A stretch of 64,000 nt of DNA from Oscillatoriales cyanobacterium CG2_30_40_61 (GCA_001873365.1 MNYZ01000067.1:1-64000), one strand, 5' to 3'; shown: positions 17,814 to 29,539, counted from the first letter of the stretch. The notes: generated by a model not told the origin, from the letters alone. Made by a program: numbers and translations.

Positions 17814-18233
17814 CTAACCCTCAAATAACCATTGTTTGACTCGGGCTAAGGATTTCCAGTCGGGTTTACGAGTTAATCCATCTTCAAAATTCTTGGCTAT
17901 TTCCTGTTGCCAATCTGTATCAACCAGTACCAACTGACTGACCAGTTCAATATGAGAACGTACCCCGGTTTTTCCTAACTCTAACATCGCCGTCGCTAGA
18001 TTAACTCGGGCTTGGGGATCATGGGGATTGAGTTTAACGGCTGATTTGGCGGCGTTATAGGCTAATTTCGGTTTATCTGTTAATAGATATAACCAGGCTA
18101 AACTTGTCCAAGCATTACTATTTTTGGGAGCGTGATCACAAATATCTTTAAAAACTGGAATCAATGTTTCCGGGTCTTCCCCCGCCTGATACCGTTCAAA
18201 ACCTTCTTTGAATAATTCTTCTGGAGTTGTCAT
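17814..18233 (-). CDS. Small TPR-repeat protein
   Basis: A 139-residue protein. Residues about 35-100 form two TPR units (NSNAWTSLAWLYLLTDKPKLA and DPQARVNLATAMLELGKTG) and the C terminus ends in WLFEG. It lies downstream of the iscA-like gene on the same strand, 154 bp away with a hairpin between, so cotranscription is doubtful. It probably mediates protein-protein contact; the partner is unknown. Confidence 0.78.
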   Translation of the reverse strand: MTTPEELFKEGFERYQAGEDPETLIPVFKDICDHAPKNSNAWTSLAWLYLLTDKPKLAYNAAKSAVKLNPHDPQARVNLATAMLELGKTGVRSHIELVSQLVLVDTDWQQEIAKNFEDGLTRKPDWKSLARVKQWLFEG

Positions 18234-18258
18234 AAGTTGTTATGGATTTAAAATACAG

Positions 18259-18303
18259 CCCTAGGCTATAACTGGGTAATTGATTCCCCAATTTATACCT
18301 AGG
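18259..18303. repeat. Inverted repeat between iscA-like and TPR genes
   Basis: Arms CCCTAGGCTATAA and TTATACCTAGGG (one bulged base) form a hairpin. A second one, TAGGGGAA/TTCCCCTA, follows at about 18347-18371. Together they may separate two transcription units. Confidence 0.5.
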
Positions 18304-18387
18304 GTGAAGTGGCAACCTTTGATTATAACATAACTTCAGTATATGTAGGGGAAATCCATAAATTCCCCTATACACAAACAATTGATA

Positions 18388-18744
18388 TTAGGTGGCAAAG
18401 GACTTTCCACAGCCACAGGTTTGAGTGGCTTGAGGATTGGTAAATTGAAACCCGCCACCAATTAGAGCATCGTTATAATCAAGGACTAATCCGTAAATGT
18501 AGAGTAGGCTTTTGCGATCGCAAACCACCTTAAACCCCTCATAATCAAAGACATCATCATCCTCTCTAATCGTGCTAGGGTCAGCAAAATCCATTAAATA
18601 GGACATTCCAGAACAACCGCCCTGGCGGACTCCGACCCGCAGACAGAGATCTTTTCCTTGCTTAGACCGGAGAAATTGAACTTGTTGGATGGCTGATTCA
18701 GTCATCTGAACGCCTTGGGTTGGAGCTTGAGTCGTTTGTGTCAT
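18388..18744 (-). CDS. A-type iron-sulfur carrier protein (IscA/SufA/ErpA family)
   Basis: A 118-residue protein with the three cluster-ligand cysteines of A-type carriers: RQGGCSGMSYLMDF (Cys about 54) and the C-terminal CGCGKSF pair. It would receive a 2Fe-2S or 4Fe-4S cluster from the Suf/Nfu scaffold and pass it to target proteins. Cyanobacteria usually have two such genes; I cannot say which one this is. It is a single gene with its own upstream region. Confidence 0.92.
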   Translation of the reverse strand: MTQTTQAPTQGVQMTESAIQQVQFLRSKQGKDLCLRVGVRQGGCSGMSYLMDFADPSTIREDDDVFDYEGFKVVCDRKSLLYIYGLVLDYNDALIGGGFQFTNPQATQTCGCGKSFAT

Positions 18745-18995
18745 GGATTAGCCTTACTCGTTGTGGTAATGTTTTAAACCCATCAAAAAATCATAGCTTT
18801 TTGATGGAGATTCTCTATTTCTAATAGTCTATCGCAGAGAATCAATAACGGCTAACGGATTTGTGGCCATGGTTTTGGCTCCACCAGAGTTGATCAATAG
18901 GTCGGGGATGGATGCCCGGAAACCCAGATCACAGGTTAAACTTTGGATATACCCAACTGCTATAAGCTGGTTTCCACCCTTCCATCGGTATTCCT

Positions 18996-20213
18996 ATGAA
19001 TTTCCTAGAAAGTATAAAAATGTCAACGACAACGCTATTAGCTAATAAAATGCGAAGTAGCTTAACCATGTTAGGAATTATTATTGGCAATGCTTCTGTA
19101 ATTGCGATGGTTGGGATTGGAGAAGGAGCTCAAAAATTTGTCAATGGTCAAGTGAATTCCTTGGGGCCTAATGTTTTATTTGTGATGCCCGGAAGCCCTG
19201 AATCTCAACGTCGTCCGGTATTTCCCCCACAAACTTTGGTCTTAAAAGATGCCAAGGCGATCGCGGAACAAGTCCCCTCGGTTCAACAGGTTGCTCCCTC
19301 TTTAAATGGCAGTGAATTAATGACCTATCGCAGTAATAATGCTTCGGCTTCTATTGTGGGAACCACACCGGAATATTTATCGGTGCGAAATTTTGATCTG
19401 GCTAAAGGTCGATTTATTACGGAGTTAGACTTAAAACGAAATGAACAAGTTGTGGCGTTAGGGTCAGAATTAGCAGAACAATTATTTAGAAGTGAAGATC
19501 CGATTGGGAAATCAGTTCGACTGCGAAATCTGAGTTTACAAGTGGTGGGAGTCATGCAGCCTAAAGGCTCCAGTTTTGGCAATAATGAAGATATGAATGC
19601 CTTTGTTCCTCTGACAACAATGGCGAATCGAATTGTGGGAAATCGCTCGCCCTACGGAACCCAAGTTACTTTTATTTCTATTAGCATTGATAGTCAGGAT
19701 AATATGAGAGCCGCCCAATTTCAAATTGAAAATTTATTGCGGTTACGTCATAAAATCACCAGTGAAGATGATTTTACCGTCCGCAACCAAAAAGATTTAA
19801 TGAATATTTTGGGTAGTATTACCGGAGCTTTAACCCTTTTATTAGCAGCAACCGCCGCCATTTCCTTGTTAGTTGGTGGAATTGGGATTATGAATATTAT
19901 GCTGGTTTCTGTCACCGAAAGAACCCAGGAAATTGGACTTAGAAAAGCGATCGGAGCCACCCAATCGGATATTTTAATTCAGTTTATGATTGAATCCGTG
20001 ATTTTATCGGCGGCTGGGGGTTTTATTGGTACTTTAATCGGTGTCGGTGGGGTTTTAGTCGTCGGTGTTTTCAGCCCTTTACAAGCGGGGGTGTCTACGG
20101 TGGCGATTGTCACCGCCGTTAGTATTTCTGGGGCTATTGGCTTATTTTTTGGGGTTGTACCCGCGAAACAAGCCGCTAAACTTGACCCGATTGTGGCTTT
20201 AAGAAGTATTTAA
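18996..20213 (+). CDS. MacB-type ABC transporter permease (FtsX-like)
   Basis: A 405-residue permease with the MacB topology. An N-terminal membrane segment (residues about 20-45, RSSLTMLGIIIGNASVIAMVGIG) is followed by a large periplasmic domain. Three C-terminal helices form the FtsX domain, with the coupling motif VTERTQEIGLRKAIGATQSDI. Such permeases work with an ATPase and a periplasmic adaptor in efflux or lipoprotein/glycolipid export. The ATPase is not adjacent. The 250 bp upstream hold no other gene I can support. Confidence 0.9.
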   Translation: MNFLESIKMSTTTLLANKMRSSLTMLGIIIGNASVIAMVGIGEGAQKFVNGQVNSLGPNVLFVMPGSPESQRRPVFPPQTLVLKDAKAIAEQVPSVQQVAPSLNGSELMTYRSNNASASIVGTTPEYLSVRNFDLAKGRFITELDLKRNEQVVALGSELAEQLFRSEDPIGKSVRLRNLSLQVVGVMQPKGSSFGNNEDMNAFVPLTTMANRIVGNRSPYGTQVTFISISIDSQDNMRAAQFQIENLLRLRHKITSEDDFTVRNQKDLMNILGSITGALTLLLAATAAISLLVGGIGIMNIMLVSVTERTQEIGLRKAIGATQSDILIQFMIESVILSAAGGFIGTLIGVGGVLVVGVFSPLQAGVSTVAIVTAVSISGAIGLFFGVVPAKQAAKLDPIVALRSI

Positions 20214-20282
20214 TTGGGGCTTGGCGATATTAGGAATTGCTCAGGCGTGAAAAATCGATCCAAACCCTGATCAAATTCCGAA

Positions 20283-20435
20283 CTATAGCGAGTCTAAATG
20301 AATTGTACACTCATAATAATAAAGATTATTAATCCCAAAAAATACCCCGATGTCTTTGTAGGGGCGAGGCGCGCCTCGCCCCTACGAGGAATTAGATTTT
20401 AAGTCTGATGTACAACTGATTTAGACTTACTATAG
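20283..20435. mobile_element. MITE-like element with near-perfect terminal repeats and a central palindrome
   Basis: The ends are imperfect inverted repeats of about 26 bp: CTATAGCGAGTCTAAATGAA on the left against CTATAGTAAGTCTAAATCAG read from the right end, both continuing TTGTACA. The centre (20358-20385) is a perfect 28-bp palindrome of the TAGGGGCGAGGC type. No ORF is present. This looks like a non-autonomous element carrying a second repeat inside it. Confidence 0.7.
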
Positions 20436-20443
20436 AGGGTTTT

Positions 20444-21379
20444 CTATTCAATATTGCTCGTCGTTGCTCCTTGAGTATCGAGTTGTAAAACCTTAACTTC
20501 TGGGTTGACGCCCTCTTGTTTCCAGGCACTCGTCATAGCCTCGGCTACCCTAGGGGCGGAAACCCCATCGGTTAAGGCTAATAAGGTCGGCCCGGCCCCA
20601 CTAATCACTAATTCAAAGGCTCCGGCTGTTAATGCTGCTGTGCGGACGGCTTCAAACCCTTTAATTAGGGATTTTCGATAGGGTTGATGAATTTTGTCCT
20701 GAAGGGCTACCCTTAACCAGTCGGGGTGTCCGGTTTCTAACCCGCGAATTAATAACCCCAGATGGGCGGTATTGAAAATCGCATCTCCCCGACTATAGGT
20801 TTGGGGGAGAACTTTTCGGGCTTGGGCGGTGGATAATTCAAAATCGGGAATTGCCAGAACTGGAATTAGATCGGAATGCCAAGGAATGGGGCAAATTTCC
20901 CAGCCGATGCCATTTTCTCCTCTGGATACGGATAATTGACAATTGCCTAATAGGGCGGGAACCACGTTGTCCGGGTGTCCCTCCATTTCAATCGCCAATT
21001 GCAAGATATCTCTTTGATTTAAGGGATTTCCAGCTAAGGTATTTGCCCCTAATATTCCTGCGACAATGGCCGTGGCGGAACTGCCTAAACCCCGGGCTAG
21101 GGGAATGCCCAAATCAATTTCTATGTGAACGGGGGGCGGGGTTTGACCTAGGTGCTGATAAACCCGAATAAAGGCTTGATAGGCTAGGTTACTCTCATCG
21201 GTTTGGACGGCCGCGGCTTCTGTGCCTTGAACCGTAATTTTTAGAGCCTCAGTTAAAGTATTTTTTAAATTAGAAAAACGGAGCGTGTTATAAAGAGTCA
21301 GGGTGGCTCCAATACAATCAAATCCTGGCCCCAGGTTAGCAGTTGTGGCGGGAACGGTGACAGTAACAGTGTTAGGCAT
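20444..21379 (-). CDS. thrB: Homoserine kinase
   Basis: ThrB phosphorylates homoserine in threonine biosynthesis. The 311-residue GHMP kinase has VPATTANLGPGFDCIGATL near residue 8, the ATP-binding PLARGLGSSATAIVAG at about 92-107, EGHPDNV for substrate and metal, and SGAGPTLLAL near the C terminus. Its length is normal. It stands alone, its 3' end 9 bp from the MITE-like element. Confidence 0.95.
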   Translation of the reverse strand: MPNTVTVTVPATTANLGPGFDCIGATLTLYNTLRFSNLKNTLTEALKITVQGTEAAAVQTDESNLAYQAFIRVYQHLGQTPPPVHIEIDLGIPLARGLGSSATAIVAGILGANTLAGNPLNQRDILQLAIEMEGHPDNVVPALLGNCQLSVSRGENGIGWEICPIPWHSDLIPVLAIPDFELSTAQARKVLPQTYSRGDAIFNTAHLGLLIRGLETGHPDWLRVALQDKIHQPYRKSLIKGFEAVRTAALTAGAFELVISGAGPTLLALTDGVSAPRVAEAMTSAWKQEGVNPEVKVLQLDTQGATTSNIE

Positions 21380-21389
21380 GGGGAATTGG

Positions 21390-21420
21390 GAATTACGAAT
21401 TACGAATTACGAATTACGAA
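21390..21420. repeat. Heptameric repeat (GAATTAC)n
   Basis: Four perfect copies of GAATTAC plus a partial one lie 10 bp upstream of the thrB start. This is an STRR-type heptamer array. It probably sits inside the thrB leader or promoter. Confidence 0.88.
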
Positions 21421-21600
21421 TGGGTTTTGGGTAAGAGGTAATCTTGCTATAGGGAAGAAAAGATTTCACCTTCGGGGTTTGGGCATTAGTTTATGTCCTA
21501 ATTGTCGGGCGCGATCGCTATGTCGCCTTGTCTTTATTTTTCTATTTTGCCCTAGGATTGATCTGATAGAACAAATTAAACTTATTGAATTGACAACACT

Positions 21601-21969
21601 ATGTTACAGCCCATTGAAACCGTAAAACTGTTTAAAAAACAGCCAGAACAACCCTATCTGGCCAATCAAGTTATTTTTGAGGAGGGCCAAACCGGAAATG
21701 TTTTGTATGGCATTATTGAAGGGGAAATCCAGTTATGGGTGAATGGGAAAGTCGTGGAAACTCTAACGGCTGGAGATGTGTTTGGGGAGGGTGCTTTAGT
21801 TCAACCCGATCACACACGAGCGTCCACGGCGATCGCTAAAACCGATTGTCTTTTAGCCACCATGGATAAATCTCGGTTTCTGTTTGCGGTTCAGCAAACC
21901 CCCATGTTTGCCCTAGAAGTTCTCAAAAGTTATTCCGATCGCTTACGTCGGTTAAAACACTCTATTTAA
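21601..21969 (+). CDS. Stand-alone cyclic-nucleotide-binding domain protein
   Basis: A 122-residue protein made of one cNMP-binding domain. Beta-roll motifs VIFEEGQTGNVLYGIIEGEIQL are followed by a phosphate-binding cassette FGEGALVQPDHTRASTA, with the Glu and Arg that hold the cyclic phosphate. There is no DNA-binding helix-turn-helix, so it is not a full Crp/Fnr regulator. It could sense cAMP or cGMP and act through a partner. It is convergent with pfkA, with 2 bp between stops. Confidence 0.85.
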   Translation: MLQPIETVKLFKKQPEQPYLANQVIFEEGQTGNVLYGIIEGEIQLWVNGKVVETLTAGDVFGEGALVQPDHTRASTAIAKTDCLLATMDKSRFLFAVQQTPMFALEVLKSYSDRLRRLKHSI

Positions 21970-21971
21970 AC

Positions 21972-23126
21972 CTAATTAATCTGAGTTATTGTCTCCAAGG
22001 AAGAAGGTTTTAAACCATTAATATTCGGGTTTATCGAAGAAATATTTTCACAGTCGAGTTCTTCTCCCAGGTAAATTCCTAGGGATCTGGCCGTTTCTAC
22101 CCAAAATCCCTGGGGGTCAACCAGTAGGGGACTATCGGCAAACACCTGAGCTAAGGGAATAGTGGTGACAGCATTATTATGCCAAGCCACCATCACCCCG
22201 TAGGTTTCCTGGGCAATTAAATCGACGGCCACCTTGCCAAAGGCTGTGCCAATTAATCGATCCAAGGCCGAAGGAGCCCCACCCCGTTGAACATGGCCCA
22301 GGACGGTGACTCGGGCTTCAACCCCCAGATTTTTTTCGATTTCCGTGGCCACATATTCGCCAATTCCCCGCAGTCGGACTTCTCCCAGGGCGTCTTTATA
22401 ATATCGGCTTTCCCCGTCGGCGGTTTTTGCTCCTTCAGCAACTACCACAATGGCAAATTTCCGTCCCCAAAGATTGCGTAACTCGCGAATGCGTCTACAG
22501 AGGGTTTTAATCGAATAGGGAATTTCTGGGATTAAAATAGCATCAGCCCCGCCAACAATGCCCGAATATAGGGCTAAATGTCCGGTTGTCCTTCCCATTA
22601 CTTCCACCACCATCACCCGGTCGTGGCTGGCGGCGGTATAACTCAACCGATCTAAACAGTCTAAAATCGTGGTGACGGCGGAGTTAAAGCCCACGGATAA
22701 TTCGGTATGGGCGACATCATTATCAATGGTTTTGGGGACTGCGACTAAATTCCAACCGCCTTTTTCAGCAAGTTTCTGCAAAATTGCTAGGCTACCATCT
22801 CCGCCAATGGCGATCAAAGCATCAAGTCCTAAATCATAATAAGCCTGAATAATATCATCTGTCTTGCCTTCATTATCTCCCTTGTTAATCGACCCTAAAA
22901 TAGTTCCCCCCATACTTAACAATGGGTCAGTGCCGTGCCGTTCTAAACCATAGGAATTTAATATTACACTTTTTCGTTCAATCAGCCCCTGAGTGGCATA
23001 GGGAATGCCTCGGACTTCCCAGTTATATTCAGATGTGGCATGATTGACAACAGCCCGAATTACGGCATTGAGACCCGGGCAGTCTCCGCCACTGGTAAGA
23101 ATGCCAATTCGTTTACGTTTGTTCAT
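21972..23126 (-). CDS. pfkA: 6-phosphofructokinase
   Basis: The key glycolytic kinase. The 384-residue protein has TSGGDCPGLNAVIR at 11-24, the phosphoryl-donor motif GGDGS (Asp110-Gly111) and the catalytic PKTIDND at 131-137. Gly at the 104-equivalent position indicates ATP rather than pyrophosphate as donor, while Lys132 is the residue usual in PPi enzymes; this Gly/Lys combination is known from one bacterial ATP-PFK group. Its start is 390 bp from the divergent gap1 start, so the two glycolytic genes share an upstream region. Confidence 0.94.
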   Translation of the reverse strand: MNKRKRIGILTSGGDCPGLNAVIRAVVNHATSEYNWEVRGIPYATQGLIERKSVILNSYGLERHGTDPLLSMGGTILGSINKGDNEGKTDDIIQAYYDLGLDALIAIGGDGSLAILQKLAEKGGWNLVAVPKTIDNDVAHTELSVGFNSAVTTILDCLDRLSYTAASHDRVMVVEVMGRTTGHLALYSGIVGGADAILIPEIPYSIKTLCRRIRELRNLWGRKFAIVVVAEGAKTADGESRYYKDALGEVRLRGIGEYVATEIEKNLGVEARVTVLGHVQRGGAPSALDRLIGTAFGKVAVDLIAQETYGVMVAWHNNAVTTIPLAQVFADSPLLVDPQGFWVETARSLGIYLGEELDCENISSINPNINGLKPSSLETITQIN

Positions 23127-24539
<1,413 letters not shown>

Positions 24540-24544
24540 ATTAC

Positions 24545-24579
24545 AGAAACCGGGTTTCTGTGATAGAAACCCGGTTTCT
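24545..24579. repeat. Paired AGAAACCCGGTTTCT palindromes
   Basis: Two 15-bp near-palindromes (24545-24559 and 24565-24579) lie between the gap1 stop and the convergent CHAT gene. The same pair occurs at 59729-59761, and the core GAAACCGGGTTT lies inside the family A MITEs. It may serve as a transcription stop. Confidence 0.75.
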
Positions 24580-24603
24580 AGGAACTGGGTGCAGGTTAAC
24601 ACT

Positions 24604-27600
24604 CTAGCGCCAATCTCCCTGAACTGTAAACGCCGCCCAATAATAGGGAGACTGCCATTTTCCCGATTTCCACATCTCTAACTGTGCCTCTCTTAAGGCG
24701 ATAATGGGATTCTTACCCTCCTTCAATATCGGCTGATAAAATCGAGTCATTAACTCAGAAGTTGACGCATCATTAACACTCCATAAACTAACAACAACCC
24801 GCCGCGCACCAGCATACATAAATCCTCTTGTCATCCCCACTAAACCTTCCCCTTTCGTCTCTTTGCCTAAGCCCGTTTGACAAGCACTTAATACTACTAA
24901 TTCCGCAGGTAAATTCAAGTTAAAAATATCATGGAGACGCAAAAATCCATCCTCAGCTTGTCCTTGTTGATTAAATAGGGAAAACACCACTCCCGATAGT
25001 TCAGGATTAACAGAATCGAGTAAACCATGAGTAGCAAAATGAACTATTTGATATTCGGATAAATTGGGATTTTTGGCTTCTTCTAGGGAGGCTTGAAAGT
25101 CTAGGGCTTGTAACCTTTGATTTTCGGGAACTAATGCTAGAATTTTCTCAGCTTCGGTGCGGGTATACTCCAGACGGCCATAAGCTTTGGGCCCTTCCCC
25201 AATACCTAAATTACGGGTAGCCCGTTTGAGGGCTAAGTTGTCGAGGGTTTCCGGGTATTGTTGGGGTGCATTTCTAGTAACGCGAGAATCATTAATGCTG
25301 AAAACGGGGTCGGCTAATACCGCGATCATTTTGGCTACCGTTGGGCGATTTTGTAGTTGTTCTCGTTGAATAGCAATGGTTGAAGTTGAGGGAGAGGTAA
25401 CAATTTCATGCTCTATTAAAAGGGGTGTATTAGGTTGAGATGGAATAGGTAAGGCGGCAAAGGGAATATATTGTAATACCCCATCCCCCACAATTAATAA
25501 ACGTTTATTTCCCAGTTGAGACGCAACGGGTTTTAGTAATATTTCACTGAGGGGAAGTCCGCTTTCTACGGAAGTAGATTCATTAATCTCTCGCCAAGGT
25601 TTGGCAATTTCTTCTATTTCACTTTGTTTAGGTAAAATATAGCTGGTAATACTATTTTTAGTTACAGCCCAGAGATAACTGCGGTCTTCTCCCAAGGAAT
25701 ATTCTAATAGTAAGGTATCATCATCAAGGACTTTTTCTTGGATTTCTTGTAAATTTAAGGGTTCAGGATATTTAAGATTGGCATAACGGGGACTGGTAAG
25801 GCGAATTTTAGCTTTCAGTTCGTTGAGTTGATTGATTAAAGATTGAGATTGTTGTTTAATTTCATCGAGTTTTTGTTGGGTATATTCAGCGCTTAAGAGT
25901 TCCTGTTTGCGACGTTCTACGGCGTTGAGTTGCTGTTGTAAATTCTGTTCTTGTTCTAATAGTTTGGGGTCAGCACCTTGGCGGATATTGGCACCCGCTT
26001 CGGTGAGGAGTTCTACAAGACTTCGAGCGCGACTGCTTTCGCTGGCGTGGAGGGCTTTGGCATCATATCCCTGGGAGGGGTTTTGTTGATGCAGTTGCAT
26101 TAATAGGTCGATATAGAATTGGTAATAATCTTGAACGGTGGCAAAATAGGATTGTCGGAGTTCCTGACTACCTATTTTTGTGCGGAGGTCTTCAATAATG
26201 GTAATGGCGGCTTCAATGTTAGTCAGAGATTGATTAAAATTGCCTCTATCTCTTTCTATTCGAGCTATTGTCGCTAACTCGGATGCTTGATTACTAAGAT
26301 TTCCCATCCCTTGCCATAGTTGTAGGGCTTGGTTATAGTATTTAAGTCCTTTCTCGTAATCTTTTAAGAAGTAATAGGTATTAGCAGCACGGGAAAACTC
26401 AAGAGCTTTAAAATTTGGATTGGGCAAGGTTTCAATGATTTGAATTGCTTGGTTGAGATATATTATTGCTTGATCTTTATCTCCTAATAAGCTATATACC
26501 ATAGCCAATTTTACCAGGGTTTCTGCTTCCCAAATAGGGAGTTTTTGAGCTTGGAATATTTGCAGTGACTGATTTAGATATGCCTGCGCTTGTTGGTAAT
26601 TTTTTGACCAATAATAGATACTACTAATAGCATTGAGAATCTTAGCTTCTTCTGACTGGTTATTCAATGATTGCCAAAGAGAACGTGCCTGTTCATAGTA
26701 GGAAATAGCTTGTTTTGTATCGTCTAAAGTGTAATAACTTAAGCCAATGTCTGAGAGCATCTCGGCTTGACCTGCCGAATCATTGAGAGCTTCCCAGAGG
26801 GAAAGAGCTTGTTTTTGGTAGGATAAACTGGTGTCAATATCGCCTAGCTCTCTGTAAAGTTGACCTAAAAATTGAAAAGTCCTAGCTGTCTGATTTTTTT
26901 CTCCCAGATCTTGCCAAATAGAAATGGCTTGGTTGTAGTAATTAATCGCTTGCTGATAATTACCTAAATTGCTGTCACTAGCACCCATAAGTTTTAGCAA
27001 GCTGGCTGCCTCACTTTTCGAGTTAATAGCTTGCCAATGGGAAAGAGCTTGTTGGAATTGAGCGATCGCACTCTGATTATTACCTAATGATTGGTAAATT
27101 AATCCCAAGGCTTTCAGGGTATTAGCAGCATTTGCAGAGTCTTTTTCGGCTTCATAGAGGGTGATGGCTTGGTTATAATAAGCGATCGCTTGCTCGAAAT
27201 TGCCTAGAGATTTGTATGCCTCAGCGATTTCTCCCAGAACGTGAGCTTCTTTAGTTTTTTCTCCAGTTGTTCGCAACAGAGGTAATGCTTGTTTGTAGTA
27301 AGATATAGATTGCTGTAGTTGATTCAATTTTTGGTAAGCCAGCCCAATCCTAACTAAAGAAGTGATTTGATTGGGAATATTTTTTTCAGCTTCAGATAAT
27401 TTTAATGACTGGTTTAAATAGTTAATTGCCTGTTGTTGTTCGTCCAATTGGGAGTAAGCAATACCAATACTACCCAGAGTTTTAGCTTCTCCATGTTGAT
27501 CGGCTGCGGCTCGAAATAACTGGAGCGCTTCTTGATATTTTGCGATCGCTTGTTTCAAGGATTCTACAGTTTCTTGATTTTGGAGTTGCAAGGCTTCAGC

Positions 27601-27789
27601 AAATGCTTTTTCAGCAAGTTCTTTAGCTGTCTGTTGTTCGGTAGTAGCTGGCTGTTGTGCTATATTTGATATTGGTTTTTTGGCTTGATTAAAAAGGGGT
27701 TTGGGTGTGGCGATCGCTAACACTCCAGGGAAAAGAAATAATATAATTGTTAGTAATGCAGTCCCCCAAAATTTATTTTGTTTATTCAT
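24604..27789 (-). CDS. TPR-CHAT protein (caspase-like protease with long TPR array)
   Basis: A 1061-residue protein. Residues 8-26 form a signal or anchor. About a dozen TPR units run to roughly residue 540 (repeated YNQAI.L...G and QLGDxxQAIxYY patterns), followed by a coiled linker and a C-terminal CHAT domain. The catalytic pair is intact: His921 in HFATHG and Cys970 in [23 protein letters not shown] and VVSLWSVND complete the CHAT signature. CHAT proteases are caspase-superfamily enzymes; here export or membrane attachment is likely. A small gene and a metacaspase follow upstream on the same strand. Confidence 0.93.
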   Translation of the reverse strand: MNKQNKFWGTALLTIILFLFPGVLAIATPKPLFNQAKKPISNIAQQPATTEQQTAKELAEKAFAEALQLQNQETVESLKQAIAKYQEALQLFRAAADQHGEAKTLGSIGIAYSQLDEQQQAINYLNQSLKLSEAEKNIPNQITSLVRIGLAYQKLNQLQQSISYYKQALPLLRTTGEKTKEAHVLGEIAEAYKSLGNFEQAIAYYNQAITLYEAEKDSANAANTLKALGLIYQSLGNNQSAIAQFQQALSHWQAINSKSEAASLLKLMGASDSNLGNYQQAINYYNQAISIWQDLGEKNQTARTFQFLGQLYRELGDIDTSLSYQKQALSLWEALNDSAGQAEMLSDIGLSYYTLDDTKQAISYYEQARSLWQSLNNQSEEAKILNAISSIYYWSKNYQQAQAYLNQSLQIFQAQKLPIWEAETLVKLAMVYSLLGDKDQAIIYLNQAIQIIETLPNPNFKALEFSRAANTYYFLKDYEKGLKYYNQALQLWQGMGNLSNQASELATIARIERDRGNFNQSLTNIEAAITIIEDLRTKIGSQELRQSYFATVQDYYQFYIDLLMQLHQQNPSQGYDAKALHASESSRARSLVELLTEAGANIRQGADPKLLEQEQNLQQQLNAVERRKQELLSAEYTQQKLDEIKQQSQSLINQLNELKAKIRLTSPRYANLKYPEPLNLQEIQEKVLDDDTLLLEYSLGEDRSYLWAVTKNSITSYILPKQSEIEEIAKPWREINESTSVESGLPLSEILLKPVASQLGNKRLLIVGDGVLQYIPFAALPIPSQPNTPLLIEHEIVTSPSTSTIAIQREQLQNRPTVAKMIAVLADPVFSINDSRVTRNAPQQYPETLDNLALKRATRNLGIGEGPKAYGRLEYTRTEAEKILALVPENQRLQALDFQASLEEAKNPNLSEYQIVHFATHGLLDSVNPELSGVVFSLFNQQGQAEDGFLRLHDIFNLNLPAELVVLSACQTGLGKETKGEGLVGMTRGFMYAGARRVVVSLWSVNDASTSELMTRFYQPILKEGKNPIIALREAQLEMWKSGKWQSPYYWAAFTVQGDWR

Positions 27790-27858
27790 TGGTTTAGGGA
27801 ATATTTTTTATTTTTATTTAACATTCAATTTCTTTAAAAATCCGTAACGGTTCATTCA

Positions 27859-28080
27859 CTAGGCTAATTCCCTTAACGCATTTTTATACTTTTCGCTCCC
27901 TTGTTTATAAATTTGCATTGCTTTGTCAAATTCAGATTTACCAATAGTTGAGGAATTATCGGAGTGATTATTCTGTGCTTTTTCGGCGAGAGAATGCAAA
28001 AAGACTAGGGCTTCTGCTAACAGTTCATCAGGTAATTCTCTGGCTAAGGTAACAATTTTTTGGCGCATTTCTTGAGTCAT
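27859..28080 (-). CDS. Small helical protein between two caspase-family genes
   Basis: A 73-residue hydrophilic, helical protein (MTQEMRQKIVTLARELPDELLAEALVFLHSL at the N-terminal side). The LPDELLxEALxFLxxL pattern resembles small antitoxin-like or DUF2281-like proteins, but I cannot place it firmly. It lies 69 bp upstream of the CHAT gene and 86 bp downstream of the metacaspase gene, all on one strand. Confidence 0.65.
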   Translation of the reverse strand: MTQEMRQKIVTLARELPDELLAEALVFLHSLAEKAQNNHSDNSSTIGKSEFDKAMQIYKQGSEKYKNALRELA

Positions 28081-28166
28081 GGTTATTGCCTATTATATTT
28101 TAAAGTATAACAAAAGACATCTGATCACGGCTTAATCCGGTTTTTTATAACATATTAATATTCCTC

Positions 28167-29363
28167 TTAACTTATCAAGTGCAAGGGCGTTCCTACGGTT
28201 ACGGGTTGCTCAATCTTTACCTGTCCTACTAACCCATCACGGGAAATGATTTTCACTTTTCCTGTACCATTAATAGCAGTAAATATTGTTCCCGTTGTCA
28301 CCTTTCTTAAATCAATTCCCCCTAACCATAATTGGGCAGTTTCCCCACTGACTGCCGTTACAACTGCTTGGGCGGGAGATTGGGGAGAATCAATAAAATA
28401 GGGCAGTTGTTGTTGATACCCACTCCCCACTTTAACTTCATAACGGGGAACTTGGTTGTATCTTTCAGGAATTTCTGGGAGAATGTTTTGAAATACTCGT
28501 TCAATATTGTTGTCTTCCTGCCAGAGATAATAAGTTAGTAAATAACTAAATAGACCACATTGAAAACCATTAATATTTTCTTCCCGCGCCAGTTGGTTTA
28601 GGGAAGTTGCTGCTAATACGACCCCTTTAGCTACCCCGGTTTGATAGCCTTTAACAAATTGTTCAGGAGATAAATTTAATCGAGATAACCAATGTTGCTG
28701 ATAGTTTTTTTCATCAGAAGAAACTAAAATATTTTCACCTCCGGCGCGGGAACGCACCCGGACTTCTCGGGTTGCTCCACCGGAAAAACAACTATCTAAA
28801 ACCACCGTCACATTTTCGGTTTTCAGGGCTGACATTAATAAAAATAAGGTATGCCCCATAATATCTTGGACAACTCCCCCAACTTCTGGATATCCGGTGG
28901 GTAAGTTACTATTAATAGGAACAAAGGTTCCATTTAATCCTTGTCTATCTCCTAATCGGGTTATAATGGGGTCAGGATCAAAAATGCGGGAACCATGCCC
29001 AGAATAGTGATAAATCACAATATCTCCGGGTTTAGCTTGTTTGATTAAATGTTCTTCAAAGGCGGTTAAAATTCCTGTCCGAGTGGCTTCTGTTTGGGGT
29101 AAAATATAAATATCTTTGGGATTAAACCCGAAACGATGAATTAACAAATAGCGCTGTAAATCTACATCGTTGATACATCCTTCTAGGGGGGAGGAGGCAT
29201 ATTGATTAATCCCTACTAATAAAGCTAATTTGCGGGGTGTACTTTGGGCAAGGACTTTGCCAGCTTGTTCAGCTTTTTGTCGGAATAGGAATTGATTAAT
29301 TCCCAGAGTTGCTAGTGCTGAACTTGCAAATTTGAGGAAATAGCGGCGAGTGTTACGAGTCAT
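28167..29363 (-). CDS. Metacaspase-type caspase-family peptidase with Tat-like signal
   Basis: A 398-residue peptidase C14 protein. The start at 29363 is chosen because it gives a twin-arginine-like signal (TRRYFLKFASSALATLGI). The catalytic domain runs from about residue 45 (LALLVGINQYA) with dyad His123 in YHYSGHGS and Cys192 in LDSCFSGG. Metacaspases cleave after Arg/Lys and are calcium-activated in studied cases. The C-terminal 80 residues form a beta-rich domain. It lies upstream of the small gene and the CHAT gene. Confidence 0.92.
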   Translation of the reverse strand: MTRNTRRYFLKFASSALATLGINQFLFRQKAEQAGKVLAQSTPRKLALLVGINQYASSPLEGCINDVDLQRYLLIHRFGFNPKDIYILPQTEATRTGILTAFEEHLIKQAKPGDIVIYHYSGHGSRIFDPDPIITRLGDRQGLNGTFVPINSNLPTGYPEVGGVVQDIMGHTLFLLMSALKTENVTVVLDSCFSGGATREVRVRSRAGGENILVSSDEKNYQQHWLSRLNLSPEQFVKGYQTGVAKGVVLAATSLNQLAREENINGFQCGLFSYLLTYYLWQEDNNIERVFQNILPEIPERYNQVPRYEVKVGSGYQQQLPYFIDSPQSPAQAVVTAVSGETAQLWLGGIDLRKVTTGTIFTAINGTGKVKIISRDGLVGQVKIEQPVTVGTPLHLIS

Positions 29364-29539
29364 GATATACAGCCTTATCGTACTACAGGTTAAGTTGTTT
29401 TTGAAGGGGTTACTTAACATTATAGTCTTTGCTAATATTAGATAACCCATGGAATAGGTTAGAGTTGATCAACACCCATCTTGCAAAAATAGACTTTTTA
29501 GTCAATATTGAAGATATCACCTTTGCTAACGTCCTATCC

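Noticed and set aside
18863-19045. 60-codon frame before the MacB-type permease
   Set aside because: Overlaps the real permease start; no ribosome site and random composition.
21386-21625. 79-codon frame after the GAATTAC repeat
   Set aside because: Begins inside the heptamer array (translating as NYELRIT) and overlaps the cNMP-domain gene start.
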